Source of the DNA: Pseudomonadota bacterium
GTDB lineage: Bacteria > Pseudomonadota > Alphaproteobacteria > Rhizobiales > Rhizobiaceae
Reading direction: 5' to 3'
DNA length: 64,000 nucleotides
NCBI GenBank assembly: GCA_023399465.1
Contig: JAEWPB010000065.1
Location: 6,231-70,230 of the forward strand
Shown here: positions 20,937 through 29,750 of the stretch, one piece after another
How positions within the stretch are numbered: the first letter of the stretch is position 1
How the letters are laid out: every line of letters begins with the position of its first letter
Program-made: the position numbers and the translations under genes
The notes under the pieces: generated by a model
What the model was told of the DNA's origin: nothing
Seen by the model: the letters and a program-made list of their open reading frames with translations, nothing else
Databases searched by the model: none

Positions 20937-21572
20937 ATGAGCGGTACCCTCGTCCTCGTTCGCCACGGCCAGAGCGAATGGAACCTCAAAAATCTGTTCA
21001 CTGGCTGGAAGGACCCGGACCTGACGCCACTCGGCGTCGAGGAAGCCAATGCCGGCGGCAAGGCACTTGCCGACTACGGGATCAAGTTCGACATCGCGTT
21101 TACCTCGAGCCTGATCCGGGCCCAGAAGACCTGCCAGATCGTGCTCGACAATGTCGGCCAGCCCGACCTCGAGACCATTCGCGACCAGGCGCTCAACGAG
21201 CGCGACTACGGCGATCTCTCCGGCCTCAACAAGGATGATGCGCGCGCCAAGTGGGGCGAGGAGCAGGTTCACATCTGGCGCCGTTCGTATGACATTCCGC
21301 CGCCCGGCGGCGAAAGCCTGCGCGACACCGGCGCACGCGTGTGGCCGTACTACCTGACGGAAATCCTGCCGCGGGTGCTGCGCGGCGAGAACGTCCTGGT
21401 TGCCGCGCACGGCAATTCGCTGCGCTCGCTGGTGATGGTTCTCGATCGCCTTAGCAAGGAGGAGATCCTGAAGCTCAACCTCGCGACCGGGGTTCCGATG
21501 GTCTACAAGCTCAACGCCGATTCGACCGTCGCCTCGAAGGAAGTCCTCGGCGACATGTCCGGCGCGCACTAG
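20937..21572 (+). CDS. gpmA: 2,3-bisphosphoglycerate-dependent phosphoglycerate mutase
   Basis: This 211-residue glycolytic mutase interconverts 3- and 2-phosphoglycerate. The phospho-His motif LVRHGQSEWNLKNLFTGW opens the protein. The second His lies in VLVAAHGNSLRSLVM, and ERDYGDLSGLNKDD is the conserved acid segment. I start at the ATG at 20937 (MSGTLVLVRHG); an in-frame ATG 8 codons upstream overlaps the dapB stop and has weaker support. It is slightly shorter than the E. coli enzyme because the C-terminal tail is trimmed, as usual in rhizobia. Confidence 0.95.
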   Translation: MSGTLVLVRHGQSEWNLKNLFTGWKDPDLTPLGVEEANAGGKALADYGIKFDIAFTSSLIRAQKTCQIVLDNVGQPDLETIRDQALNERDYGDLSGLNKDDARAKWGEEQVHIWRRSYDIPPPGGESLRDTGARVWPYYLTEILPRVLRGENVLVAAHGNSLRSLVMVLDRLSKEEILKLNLATGVPMVYKLNADSTVASKEVLGDMSGAH

Positions 21573-21587
21573 GCCCTCTTGTTCTTG

Positions 21588-21610
21588 CCCTTCCCGCGCC
21601 GCGGGGAGGG
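21588..21610. terminator. Inverted repeat between gpmA and phnF
   Basis: A 10-bp stem (CCCTTCCCGC / GCGGGGAGGG, one G-T pair) with a 3-base loop lies between the convergent stops of gpmA and phnF. No U-tract follows on either strand, so terminator function is plausible from location but weak in sequence. Confidence 0.45.
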
Positions 21611-21613
21611 CAC

Positions 21614-22351
21614 TCAGTTCCTGATCGTGAACTGCACACGGTCGGCCGCAAAGCGGCTCACCGAAAACTGCACCGGCACCCCCTCCAGATCCGTATTCAG
21701 CGCCTTGGCGATCAGCACGATTGCGCCGGGCGTCAGCTCGAGCGTGGCCAGGTCGTCAGGCTCGGCATGACTGGCGGTCACTTCGGTAGCGTCGCGGACA
21801 TAGTCGGAGAGGCCGAGTTCGAGAAACGCTCGCGTGACCGAGCGACGCTGGCGATAGGCCTTGTCGATCCCCGAAAAGCGGGCAGCCGGGAACCAGCTCG
21901 TCGAGCGCGAGACGGGGCGGCGGTCGACTTTGCTCACGGTCTCGATGCGGATGACGGGGACGCCTTCGTCGATGCCGAGACGTGCGGCGACGGCTGCATT
22001 GGCCGGCTCTTCCGCCGATGAGAGGAGGATGCCTTCGAGCTCTCGCGCCTGATCGCCGAAGCCGGCCGAGAAACGGGTCCGCCTTGAAATCGGAAAGTTC
22101 AGGCGCTCCTTGCGCTCGATCATCGTGCCCCGCCCCTGGACAGTGCGGACGATCCCTTCCTGCGCCAGCGAGGCCAGCGCGCTGCGGACCGTATGGCGGT
22201 TGACAGAAAAGCTTGCCGCAAGCGTCATTTCCGGCGGAACCATGCCGGTTGCGTCGTAATCGCCATTGGCGATCGAGGCGCGGATGCGGTCGGCAATCTG
22301 CCGCCACAGCGCCACGCCCGTCTGTCTCGTAACCTGCTTTTGCTCGCTCAT
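21614..22351 (-). CDS. phnF: GntR-family phosphonate regulator PhnF
   Basis: This 245-residue repressor of the HutC/GntR subfamily has an N-terminal winged helix (about 10-78, MTLAASFSVNRHTVRSALASLAQEGIVRTVQGRGT) and a C-terminal UTRA ligand-binding domain (about 95-240, with the family block VSKVDRRPVSRSTSWFP). It is divergent from phnG, and the shared gap carries an 18-bp palindrome at 22402-22419 that suits a GntR dimer. Its start codon overlaps a Pho-box-like repeat. Likely role: repress the phn operon in the absence of a phosphonate-derived signal. Confidence 0.93.
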   Translation of the reverse strand: MSEQKQVTRQTGVALWRQIADRIRASIANGDYDATGMVPPEMTLAASFSVNRHTVRSALASLAQEGIVRTVQGRGTMIERKERLNFPISRRTRFSAGFGDQARELEGILLSSAEEPANAAVAARLGIDEGVPVIRIETVSKVDRRPVSRSTSWFPAARFSGIDKAYRQRRSVTRAFLELGLSDYVRDATEVTASHAEPDDLATLELTPGAIVLIAKALNTDLEGVPVQFSVSRFAADRVQFTIRN

Positions 22352-22367
22352 GTCACACGCTTGTCAT
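22350..22367 (+). promoter_or_regulatory. Pho box candidate upstream of phnG
   Basis: ATGTCAC (22350-22356), a 4-bp spacer and TTGTCAT (22361-22367) form the 11-bp-period direct repeat bound by PhoB (consensus CTGTCAT-N4-CTGTCAT). A third, shifted copy (TTGTCGA) starts at 22371. It overlaps the phnF start codon, points toward phnG, and lies at a suitable distance from a weak -10 (CATAGC at 22387). Confidence 0.6.
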
Positions 22368-22401
22368 CGGTTGTCGATAAATCTACCATAGCTTGTTCGG
22401 T

Positions 22402-22419
22402 TGTCTATATAAATAGACA
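22402..22419. promoter_or_regulatory. PhnF operator candidate
   Basis: TGTCTAT-ATAA-ATAGACA is a perfect 7-bp inverted repeat with a 4-bp AT spacer, located 15 bp before the phnG start and just downstream of the likely -10. This is the form and position expected for repression by a GntR-family protein encoded divergently. Confidence 0.7.
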
Positions 22420-22433
22420 TGTGGAGATTGGCA

Positions 22434-22907
22434 ATGGATGCAGTGAAGGAAAATCAGGCGGGGGCCGGGAAGGATGCCCGCAAGCGCGCGGTCGATCTGC
22501 TCGCTCGGGCGAGCACGGCGGAACTCGCCGCGCTCTGGGCGAAGCTCGAGCCGCAGCCCGAGGTCTGGCCGGTTCGCGGCCCGGAAACCGGCCTCGTCAT
22601 GGTTCGCGGCCGGATCGGCGGCGGCGGCGCCCCGTTCAATCTCGGCGAGGCAACCGTCAGCCGAGCGACGGTGCGGCTCGCATCGGGCGCGATCGGCCAC
22701 GGCCAGACGCTCGGCACCGATCGCGAGAAGGCGCGCCTGGCGGCGATTTTCGATGCCCTGTGGCAGCAACCGGATATGCGCAATCGCATCGAGACCGATC
22801 TGCTCGCGCCGGTGGCCGCCCGAATGGCTGGCCAGAAGCAACGCCGGGAGCAGGAAGCGGCCGCGACCCGTGTCGACTTCTTCACCATGGTTCGGGGAGA
22901 CGACTGA
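22434..22907 (+). CDS. phnG: C-P lyase subunit PhnG
   Basis: This 157-residue subunit belongs to the carbon-phosphorus lyase core complex (PhnGHIJ) that degrades phosphonates after PhnI/PhnM activation. Its sequence (KRAVDLLARASTAELAALWAKL...MVRGRIGGGGAPFNLGEATVSRATVRL...GHGQTLGTDREKARLAAI) is typical. An ATG at 22419 is possible, but the ATG at 22434 is preferred because GGAG at 22423-22426 has proper spacing to it. The stop overlaps the phnH start (TGATG), a sign of translational coupling. Confidence 0.94.
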   Translation: MDAVKENQAGAGKDARKRAVDLLARASTAELAALWAKLEPQPEVWPVRGPETGLVMVRGRIGGGGAPFNLGEATVSRATVRLASGAIGHGQTLGTDREKARLAAIFDALWQQPDMRNRIETDLLAPVAARMAGQKQRREQEAAATRVDFFTMVRGDD

Positions 22908-23515
22908 TGACGATGAAGACGGAAGCGCTGACTGGCGGCTTTGCCGAACCGGTTTATCACGCCCAAGCGGTGTTCAAGGTGATGATGGACGGGATGGCCC
23001 GTCCCGGCACGATCCAGACGGTGCGCCCGGACGTCGTGCCGCCGGCGCCGCTCGGTACCGCTGCGGGCGCCATCGCGCTGACGCTGTGCGACCACGACAC
23101 GCCGGTCTGGCTGTCGCCGGCCTTTGCCGGCACGGCGATTGCCGATTGGCTGGCCTTCCATACGGGCGCGTCGCAGACGCGCGAGAAGGCTGAAGCGCAC
23201 TTCGCCTTTATCGAAGCCGGTCTTGCGCTGTCGTCGTTCGGCCTGTTCGCAACCGGGACGCAGGAATATCCCGACCGGTCGGCGACGGTGGTCCTGGAAG
23301 TCGGCGGTTTCGAGAACGGTCGTCCGCTTACCCTCAGCGGACCCGGCATTCCCGGTACCCGCGAACTCCGGCCGTCCGGCCTGTCTGATGCCTTCGTGCG
23401 TCTGTGGGCCGAGAACCGCCTGCTGTTCCCACGTGGCGTCGATGTCGTGCTGATGGCGGGAGAGCGGTTCCTCTGCCTGCCGCGCACGGCCAAAATTACC
23501 CTCAGGGAGATGTGA
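22907..23515 (+). CDS. phnH: C-P lyase subunit PhnH
   Basis: This 202-residue core-complex subunit binds alongside PhnJ. Conserved segments are AQAVFKVMMDGMARPGTIQTV near the N-terminus, CDHDTPVWLSP, the TFGTQEYPDRSAT-like turn (ATGTQEYPDRSAT here), and RGVDVVLMAGERFLCLPRTAKI at the C-terminus. Start chosen by overlap with the phnG stop. phnI follows after 4 bp. Confidence 0.94.
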   Translation: MTMKTEALTGGFAEPVYHAQAVFKVMMDGMARPGTIQTVRPDVVPPAPLGTAAGAIALTLCDHDTPVWLSPAFAGTAIADWLAFHTGASQTREKAEAHFAFIEAGLALSSFGLFATGTQEYPDRSATVVLEVGGFENGRPLTLSGPGIPGTRELRPSGLSDAFVRLWAENRLLFPRGVDVVLMAGERFLCLPRTAKITLREM

Positions 23516-23519
23516 TCTC

Positions 23520-24629
23520 ATGTATGTTGCCGTCAAGGGCGGGGAAGCCGCCATTGCCAACGCCCACCGCCTGCTTGCCGACCGGCGCCGCGGCGACCGG
23601 TCGCTGCCAGCGATCACCAGCGCCCAGATCGTCGAGCAACTGGGCCTTGCCGTCGACCGGGTGATGGCGGAAGCATCGCTCTACGATCGCCCGCTCGCAG
23701 CACTCGCCATCCGCCAGGCACGTGGCGACATGATCGAAGCGATCTTTCTTCTGCGCGCCTATCGCACCACATTGCCGCGCTTCGGCACGACACGGCCGAT
23801 CGACACCGCCGCCATGACGATCGAACGACGGGTCTCCGCCACCTACAAGGATCTGCCCGGCGGGCAGATGCTCGGCCCCACCTTCGACTATACCCATCGA
23901 CTGCTCGATCCCTCGTTGCTGCACGACGAACCGGTCGAGGAGCCGGCTCTCAGGGACCCGGACGGCGTGGCCGCCATGCGGGTATCCGACATTCTGGGCG
24001 AGGAAGGGCTGATCGAGGCCGACGGCGAATTGCCGGAGGATCATGTCACCGGCGACCTGACGCGAGAGCCGATGGAATTTCCGATGGACCGCGACCTGCG
24101 TCTTCAGGCGCTGGCGCGCGGCGACGAGGGCTTCCTGCTGGCGCTCGGCTATTCCACCCAGCGCGGTTACGGCAGGACGCATCCGTTCGTCGGCGAGATT
24201 CGCATCGGCGAGGTCGAGATCGAGTTCGATGTGCCGGAACTCGGCTTTGCCGTATCGCTCGGCACTATCCAGGTGACCGAATGCCAGATGGTCAACCAGT
24301 TCATGGGCTCGGCCAAGGTGCCGCCGCAGTTCACCCGCGGCTACGGCCTTGTCTTCGGCCAGAGCGAGCGCAAGGCGATGGCGATGTCGCTGGTCGACCG
24401 CGCTCTGCGCGCGACCGAGCTTGGCGAGGACATTACCGCTCCTGCCCAGGACGAGGAATTCGTCATCTCCCATTCCGACAATGTCCAGTCGACCGGCTTC
24501 GTCGAGCACCTGAAGCTCCCCCACTATGTCGACTTCCAGGCCGAGCTCGATCTCGTGCGTCGGATGCGCAGTGAGTTCGAGGCCCGCAAGACCGGGAATG
24601 ACGACGATTTTATGGAGGCCGCCCAATGA
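23520..24629 (+). CDS. phnI: C-P lyase subunit PhnI
   Basis: With PhnG/H/L, this 369-residue nucleosidase-like subunit transfers the phosphonate onto the C1 of ribose in ATP, releasing adenine. MYVAVKGGEAAIANAHRLLADRRRGD, FDYTHRLLDPSLLHDEP, GFLLALGYSTQRGYGRTHPF and NVQSTGFVEHLKLPHYVDFQAELD are characteristic. Full length for the family. Its end overlaps the phnJ start by 4 bp. Confidence 0.96.
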   Translation: MYVAVKGGEAAIANAHRLLADRRRGDRSLPAITSAQIVEQLGLAVDRVMAEASLYDRPLAALAIRQARGDMIEAIFLLRAYRTTLPRFGTTRPIDTAAMTIERRVSATYKDLPGGQMLGPTFDYTHRLLDPSLLHDEPVEEPALRDPDGVAAMRVSDILGEEGLIEADGELPEDHVTGDLTREPMEFPMDRDLRLQALARGDEGFLLALGYSTQRGYGRTHPFVGEIRIGEVEIEFDVPELGFAVSLGTIQVTECQMVNQFMGSAKVPPQFTRGYGLVFGQSERKAMAMSLVDRALRATELGEDITAPAQDEEFVISHSDNVQSTGFVEHLKLPHYVDFQAELDLVRRMRSEFEARKTGNDDDFMEAAQ

Positions 24630-25510
24630 GCTCGGATCTCGCCACTTACAACTTCGCCTATCTCGACGAGCAGACAAAGCGGATGATCCGTCGCGCGATC
24701 CTCAAGGCGATCGCCATTCCCGGCTACCAAGTGCCGTTTGCCAGCCGCGAAATGCCCATGCCCTACGGCTGGGGCACCGGCGGCGTGCAGGTGACCGCCG
24801 CGATCATCGGGCCTGACGATGTCCTCAAGGTGATCGACCAGGGCGCCGACGACACCACCAATGCGGTCTCGATCCGCGCCTTCTTCCAGAAGGTCGCCGA
24901 TGTCGCCGTCACCACTCGCACCAGCGAGGCGACGATCATCCAGACCCGCCACCGCATTCCCGAGGTGACGCTGACGGAAAACCAGGTGCTGGTCTATCAG
25001 GTGCCGATCCCGGAGCCCCTGCGCTTCCTCGAACCACGTGAGACCGAGACCCGCAAGATGCATGCGCTCGAGGAATATGGCCTCATGCACGTGAAGCTCT
25101 ACGAGGACATTGCCCGCAATGGGCACATCGCCACGACCTACGCCTATCCGGTCAAGGTCCATGGGCGCTACGTGATGGATCCGTCGCCGACCCCGAAGTT
25201 CGACAATCCGAAGATGCACATGTCCGAGGCCTTGCAGCTCTTCGGCGCGGGGCGGGAGAAGCGCATCTATGCGGTGCCGCCTCATACCGAAGTGGTCAGC
25301 CTCGATTTCGAGGATCATCCCTTCGAGGTGCAGAAGTTCGACCGACCCTGCGCGATGTGCGGCGCCGAGCACGTCTATCTCGACGAGGTCGTCCTCGATG
25401 ACAAGGGCGGGCGCATGTTCGTCTGCTCCGATACCGATTACTGCGAGGATCGGCGGGCCGAAGGCCATGTCGGCGAATTGCTCGCCCAGACGAAGGATGC
25501 CGCGGCATGA
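24626..25510 (+). CDS. phnJ: C-P lyase radical-SAM subunit PhnJ
   Basis: This 294-residue catalytic subunit cleaves the C-P bond of ribosyl-5-phosphate phosphonate to alkane plus a 1,2-cyclic ribose phosphate by radical SAM chemistry. The four Cys of the unusual cluster-binding arrangement are present at residues 242, 245, 267 and 273 (CAMC and CSDTDYC). The glycine proposed to carry the protein radical lies in AIPGYQVPF at about 33. It overlaps phnI and phnK by 4 bp each, so subunits are made in a coupled way. Confidence 0.97.
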   Translation: MSSDLATYNFAYLDEQTKRMIRRAILKAIAIPGYQVPFASREMPMPYGWGTGGVQVTAAIIGPDDVLKVIDQGADDTTNAVSIRAFFQKVADVAVTTRTSEATIIQTRHRIPEVTLTENQVLVYQVPIPEPLRFLEPRETETRKMHALEEYGLMHVKLYEDIARNGHIATTYAYPVKVHGRYVMDPSPTPKFDNPKMHMSEALQLFGAGREKRIYAVPPHTEVVSLDFEDHPFEVQKFDRPCAMCGAEHVYLDEVVLDDKGGRMFVCSDTDYCEDRRAEGHVGELLAQTKDAAA

Positions 25511-26283
25511 CCGACACACCGCTCCTCAAGGTCAATGACCTGTCCAAGTACTATGGCGCGCGCGCCGGCTGCCGCGGCGTATCCTTCGAACTGTGGCCGG
25601 GCGAAGTGCTGGCGATCGTCGGCGAAAGCGGTTCGGGCAAGACGACGCTGCTCAACTGCCTGTCCACCCGGCTGATGCCGACGACCGGCAGCGTCGAATA
25701 CGCGATGCGCGACGGCACCTGTCGCGATCTCTACCATATGAGCGAGGCGGAGCGCCGCCTGCTGATGCGTACCGACTGGGGCTTTGTGCACCAGAACCCG
25801 GCGGATGGTCTCAGGATGACCGTGTCGGCGGGCGCCAATGTCGGCGAACGGCTGATGGCGGTAGGCAACCGCCATTACGGCAACATCCGCGCCACCGCCT
25901 CGGACTGGCTGACCCGCGTCGAGATCGGGGTCGACCGGATCGACGACCAGCCGCGGGCCTTTTCCGGCGGCATGCGCCAGCGCCTGCAGATCGCCCGCAA
26001 CCTCGTCACCGGTCCGCGCCTCGTATTCATGGACGAGCCGACAGGCGGACTCGACGTGTCGGTGCAGGCACGGTTGCTGGATCTCGTGCGCGGGCTTGTT
26101 ACCGATCTCGGCCTGTCGGCGATCATCGTCACCCATGATCTCGCCGTCGCCCGGCTGCTGTCGCACCGGATGATGGTGATGAAGGATGGCCAGGTGATCG
26201 AGCAGGGACTGACCGACCGGGTGCTCGACGATCCGCACGAGCCCTATACCCAGCTGCTCGTGTCATCGATCCTGCAGGTCTGA
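25507..26283 (+). CDS. phnK: C-P lyase ABC-type ATPase PhnK
   Basis: This 258-residue ABC-family ATPase associates with the C-P lyase core rather than with a membrane transporter. Walker A is GESGSGKTTLLNC, signature FSGGMRQRLQIARNL and Walker B LVFMDEPTGGLD. The LSKYYGARAGCRGVSFELWPGEVL N-terminus is typical of PhnK. It overlaps phnJ by 4 bp; phnL begins 23 bp after its stop. Confidence 0.95.
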   Translation: MTDTPLLKVNDLSKYYGARAGCRGVSFELWPGEVLAIVGESGSGKTTLLNCLSTRLMPTTGSVEYAMRDGTCRDLYHMSEAERRLLMRTDWGFVHQNPADGLRMTVSAGANVGERLMAVGNRHYGNIRATASDWLTRVEIGVDRIDDQPRAFSGGMRQRLQIARNLVTGPRLVFMDEPTGGLDVSVQARLLDLVRGLVTDLGLSAIIVTHDLAVARLLSHRMMVMKDGQVIEQGLTDRVLDDPHEPYTQLLVSSILQV

Positions 26284-26306
26284 GCGGCGCAGAAAGGAAC
26301 AAGACC

Positions 26307-27014
26307 ATGGCCACTCCACTCGTCGTTTCCGAGCTCTCCAAGAGCTTCACCATGCACCTTCGCGACGGCGTCCGTCTGCCGGTCGTCGAGAATGCGTCCT
26401 TCTCCGTTGCCAGCGGCGAATGCGTCGTTCTCGGTGGCCCCTCCGGCGTCGGCAAGAGCTCGATCCTGAAGATGCTCTACGGCAATTACGCCGTCGACGC
26501 CGGGCAGATCCTCGTCAAGCATCGCGGCAACATCGTCGACATCGCCAGCGCTGATCCGCGCACGATACTCGCGGTCCGCCGTGATACGCTCGGCTATGTC
26601 AGCCAGTTCCTGCGCACGGTGCCGCGCGTGGCGGCGCTGGACGTCGTCGCCGAACCGTTGATCTCGCGGGGCGAGGACCCGATCTCCGCCCGCGCCAAGG
26701 CAAGGCAACTGCTCGAGAGGCTCAATCTGCCGAAAGCTCTCTGGCAACTTCCGCCGGCGACCTTCTCCGGCGGCGAGCAGCAGCGCGTCAACATCGCCCG
26801 CGGCTTCATCACCGATCATGCGGTGCTGCTGCTCGACGAACCGACGGCGTCGCTCGATGCCATGAACCGGGCAGTCGTCGTCGAGATGATCGAGGAGAAG
26901 AAGCAGCAGGGCGTCGCGCTTCTCGGCATCTTTCACGACGAGGAGGTGCGCAATGCCGTCGCCGATCGCATTCTCGACGTATCCGCGTTCTCGCCGAGGA
27001 AACACGCAGCATGA
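26307..27014 (+). CDS. phnL: C-P lyase ABC-type ATPase PhnL
   Basis: The 235-residue companion ATPase of PhnK has Walker A GPSGVGKSSILKM, signature FSGGEQQRVNIARGF and Walker B VLLLDEPTASLD. KSFTMHLRDGVRLPVVENASFSV is the PhnL N-terminal block. PhnL is required with PhnGHI for phosphonate ribosylation. The end overlaps the hexapeptide-transferase start (ATGA). Confidence 0.95.
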   Translation: MATPLVVSELSKSFTMHLRDGVRLPVVENASFSVASGECVVLGGPSGVGKSSILKMLYGNYAVDAGQILVKHRGNIVDIASADPRTILAVRRDTLGYVSQFLRTVPRVAALDVVAEPLISRGEDPISARAKARQLLERLNLPKALWQLPPATFSGGEQQRVNIARGFITDHAVLLLDEPTASLDAMNRAVVVEMIEEKKQQGVALLGIFHDEEVRNAVADRILDVSAFSPRKHAA

Positions 27015-27628
27015 CCGTCAGGCTTGGTGTCGATCCTGTCGTCCATGCGACGGCGAGCGTCAATAATTCGACGCTCGGCCGTTACACCGAAATCGCCGAG
27101 CGTTGCCGCCTCGACGAGGTGGAATTCGGCGACTATTCCTACATCATGCAGGATGGCTCGATCTGGTGCGCAACGATCGGCAAGTTCGCCAATATCGCCG
27201 CCTCCGCCCGCATAAATGCCACGAACCACCCGACCTGGCGCGCGACCCTGCATCATTTCACCTACCGCGCTTCCAGCTACTGGGACGATGCCGACATGGA
27301 GGAAGATTTCTTCGCCTGGCGGCGGCAGAACCGGGTGACGATCGGCCACGATGTCTGGATTGGCCATGGCGCCACCGTCCTGCCTGGCGTCAGCATAGGC
27401 AACGGCGCGGTGATCGGTGCCGGCGCGGTTGTCTCGAAGGACGTCGCTCCCTATGCGATCGTTGGCGGCGTTCCGGCGAAACTGATCCGCGAACGCTTTT
27501 CGAAAGAGATTGGCGAGCGGATGGACAAACTCGCCTGGTGGGACTGGGATCATGGCCGGCTCCGTCAGGCGCTCGAGGATTTCCGCCATCTCGATGCCGA
27601 GGATTTCCTTGTCCGTTACGGTGGCTGA
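27011..27628 (+). CDS. Hexapeptide-repeat acetyltransferase of phn operons
   Basis: This 205-residue left-handed beta-helix protein is of the type often found in phosphonate operons. The repeats run from VHATASVNNSTLGRYTEIAERCRLDEVEFGDYSYI through TIGHDVWIGHGATVLPGVSIGNGAVIGAGAVVSKDVAPYAIVGGVPAKLI. The family resembles chloramphenicol/xenobiotic acetyltransferases (CatB-like) and probably acetylates aminoalkylphosphonates. That fits the absence of a GNAT-type phnO here. Last gene of the phnG-L unit; the 233-bp gap that follows carries the next Pho box. Confidence 0.88.
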   Translation: MTVRLGVDPVVHATASVNNSTLGRYTEIAERCRLDEVEFGDYSYIMQDGSIWCATIGKFANIAASARINATNHPTWRATLHHFTYRASSYWDDADMEEDFFAWRRQNRVTIGHDVWIGHGATVLPGVSIGNGAVIGAGAVVSKDVAPYAIVGGVPAKLIRERFSKEIGERMDKLAWWDWDHGRLRQALEDFRHLDAEDFLVRYGG

Positions 27629-27776
27629 CCTGCCTTGACGGGCTGAGGCAGGACGATCGATCACTCGCCGCGCGAATCGTCAATGATGTGCGCGGCTTTG
27701 TCATCTCTGCCCGGTCCTCAATCCGCGGGACCCCTTGATGCAAGGCCATTCCGCGCACGTCGGGATTGTGACAGCA

Positions 27777-27805
27777 GTTACATAAAACTGACATTCAGCC
27801 TTCAC
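27777..27805 (+). promoter_or_regulatory. Pho box candidate upstream of phnC
   Basis: Three 7-mers in 11-bp register, GTTACAT-aaaa-CTGACAT-tcag-CCTTCAC, match the PhoB direct-repeat pattern, with the central copy closest to CTGTCAT. The block lies 57 bp upstream of the phnC start, so control of phnCDE by phosphate starvation is likely. Confidence 0.65.
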
Positions 27806-27861
27806 GAACCACAGTTATCCCCTCCCTCGAAGCAATGATTGCCAAGGCAGGAGAGACCGGG

Positions 27862-28716
27862 ATGTTTCGTCTTAACAATGTCAGCCGACGCTTTGGGAAA
27901 CGCCTGGCTGTCGAAGGGGTGAACGTCGAAATCCCGCAGGGCCAGATGGTCGGGATCATCGGCCGTTCCGGCGCCGGCAAGTCGACATTGCTCAGAATGA
28001 TCAACCGGCTGGTCGATCCCACCGAAGGCTCGATCCATTTCGACGATATCGAGGTGTCGTCACTGCGCGGCGAACGGCTGCGCAACTGGCAGCGCGACTG
28101 CGCCATGATTTTCCAGCAGTTCAACCTGGTGTCGCGCCTTGACGTGCTGACCAATGTCATGCTCGGTCGCCTCAACCATCGCTCCACCGTGCTCAACATG
28201 CTGAACATCTTCGGCCGCGAAGAGCGGCTGATGGCGATTGCCGCGCTCGAACGCCTCGGCATCGAGCAGACGGCATTGCAGATGGTGGGCACGCTTTCCG
28301 GCGGTCAGCAGCAGCGGGTCGCCATCGCCAGGGCGCTGATGCAGCACCCGAAGATGCTGCTCGCCGACGAGCCGATCGCCTCGCTCGATCCGCTGAACGC
28401 CAAGATCGTCATGGACGCGCTGCGCGACATCAATGTTCGCGAGGGCATCACCGTGATCACCAATCTGCACACGCTCGATACCGCTCGCAGCTATTGCGAG
28501 CGGATCATCGGCATGGCTGCCGGACGCGTGGTCTTCGATGGCCCACCTTCCGAGCTGACGGCCGAGGCGGTGCGGGCGATCTACGGGACCGGTGCCGATG
28601 GCGCCGAGATCGATGAGACGATGACGTCGACAAGCATCAACATGCCTGCGGCGCGCGCGAATTTCGCGCCATCGGAGATTGCCGGGGTCAAGCCCCTGGC
28701 GCTGGCCGGGCTGTAA
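27862..28716 (+). CDS. phnC: Phosphonate/phosphate ABC transporter ATPase PhnC
   Basis: This 284-residue ATPase of the PhnCDE importer has Walker A GRSGAGKSTLLRM, signature LSGGQQQRVAIARAL and Walker B MLLADEPIASLD. I use the ATG at 27862 because AGGAGAG lies 7 bases ahead; an in-frame ATG at 27835 has none. In Sinorhizobium the equivalent system (phoCDET) also carries phosphate, so both anions may be substrates here. The C-terminal tail of about 45 residues after AIYGTGADG is longer than the E. coli protein. Confidence 0.93.
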   Translation: MFRLNNVSRRFGKRLAVEGVNVEIPQGQMVGIIGRSGAGKSTLLRMINRLVDPTEGSIHFDDIEVSSLRGERLRNWQRDCAMIFQQFNLVSRLDVLTNVMLGRLNHRSTVLNMLNIFGREERLMAIAALERLGIEQTALQMVGTLSGGQQQRVAIARALMQHPKMLLADEPIASLDPLNAKIVMDALRDINVREGITVITNLHTLDTARSYCERIIGMAAGRVVFDGPPSELTAEAVRAIYGTGADGAEIDETMTSTSINMPAARANFAPSEIAGVKPLALAGL

Positions 28717-28779
28717 TCCCCGGCAATGATTATCAAACCGAGCAAAACCGGCGTGTCCGGAACTACAGGAGATGAACGC

Positions 28780-29685
28780 ATGTTGAAGAAAACGCTTCTT
28801 GCCGCTGCGGCGTTCGGCGTTATGGCGAGCTCTGTGATGGCCCAGGACGTCAAGGTCCTGCGCATCGGCCTCGACGGTTCGGAAAACGAAGCCGACCAGA
28901 TCCGCAACACCCAGTGCGTCGCCGATGGCCTCAAGGCCTTCACCGGTGTAGAAGAGGTGCAGATTTTCCCGTCGCCCGACTACAACGGCGTCATCCAGGG
29001 CCTCCTCGGCGGCACGATCGACATCGCCTCGATGGGTGCGTCCTCTTACGCCAAGATCGCGCTCCAGGACCCCAATGCCGTCGATCCGATCCTGACCTAC
29101 ACCGGCTCCGACGGTTCGAGCGGCTACTATACCATCATGGTTGCGCGCAAGGATTCCGGCATCAAGACGCTGGCTGACGCGAAGGGCAAGAAGATCGGCT
29201 TTGCCGATCCGGATTCCACTTCCGGCTACCTGGTTCCGAACGTCGCCCTGCCGAAGGAAATCGGCGCGCCGATCAATGAGTATTTCTCGGAAAGCGGCTT
29301 CGGCGGCGGCCACGAAAACCTCGTCCTCGCCGTACTCGACGGCAAGTTTGATGTCGGCACCACCTTCGGTTCGGGCGTTGGCAAGTGGGAAGACGGCTAT
29401 ACCGGCGGCAACCTCTACCAGATGGTCAACAAGGGCAATCTCGACATGGACGACATCGTCGAAGTCTGGAAGTCGCCGTTGATCCCGAACGGTCCGCTGA
29501 TGGTTGCCAACAAGCTGCCGGCGGAGATGCGCGAAAAGGTCGAGGCCTATTTCCTCGACCTGCCGAAGACCGATCTGGAATGCTTCAAGTCCTACACCCA
29601 GGGCGACAACAAGGAATACATCAAGGTCGATCCGTCCTTCTACCAGACCATCGTTGACGCCCGCAAATCGGTCATCGGCGGCTGA
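28780..29685 (+). CDS. phnD: Phosphonate ABC transporter substrate-binding protein PhnD
   Basis: The 301-residue periplasmic binding protein has a signal peptide (about 1-22, cleavage after SSVMAQ). The binding fold shows SPDYNGVIQGLLGGTIDIASMGASSYA, GSDGSSGYYTIMVARKDSGIKTLADAKGKKIGFADPDSTSGYL (phosphate/phosphonate-binding loops, written here in its two adjoining halves) and the FGGGHENLVLAVLDGKFDVG segment. Start chosen at the ATG at 28780 behind CAGGAG. It lies 63 bp after phnC. Confidence 0.94.
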   Translation: MLKKTLLAAAAFGVMASSVMAQDVKVLRIGLDGSENEADQIRNTQCVADGLKAFTGVEEVQIFPSPDYNGVIQGLLGGTIDIASMGASSYAKIALQDPNAVDPILTYTGSDGSSGYYTIMVARKDSGIKTLADAKGKKIGFADPDSTSGYLVPNVALPKEIGAPINEYFSESGFGGGHENLVLAVLDGKFDVGTTFGSGVGKWEDGYTGGNLYQMVNKGNLDMDDIVEVWKSPLIPNGPLMVANKLPAEMREKVEAYFLDLPKTDLECFKSYTQGDNKEYIKVDPSFYQTIVDARKSVIGG

Positions 29686-29750
29686 TCGCTCAAAGTTGCC
29701 TGCGGTGGCGGCGCCCTCGGGTGCCGCCACTCTATCGAGGAAGGTCCGGC

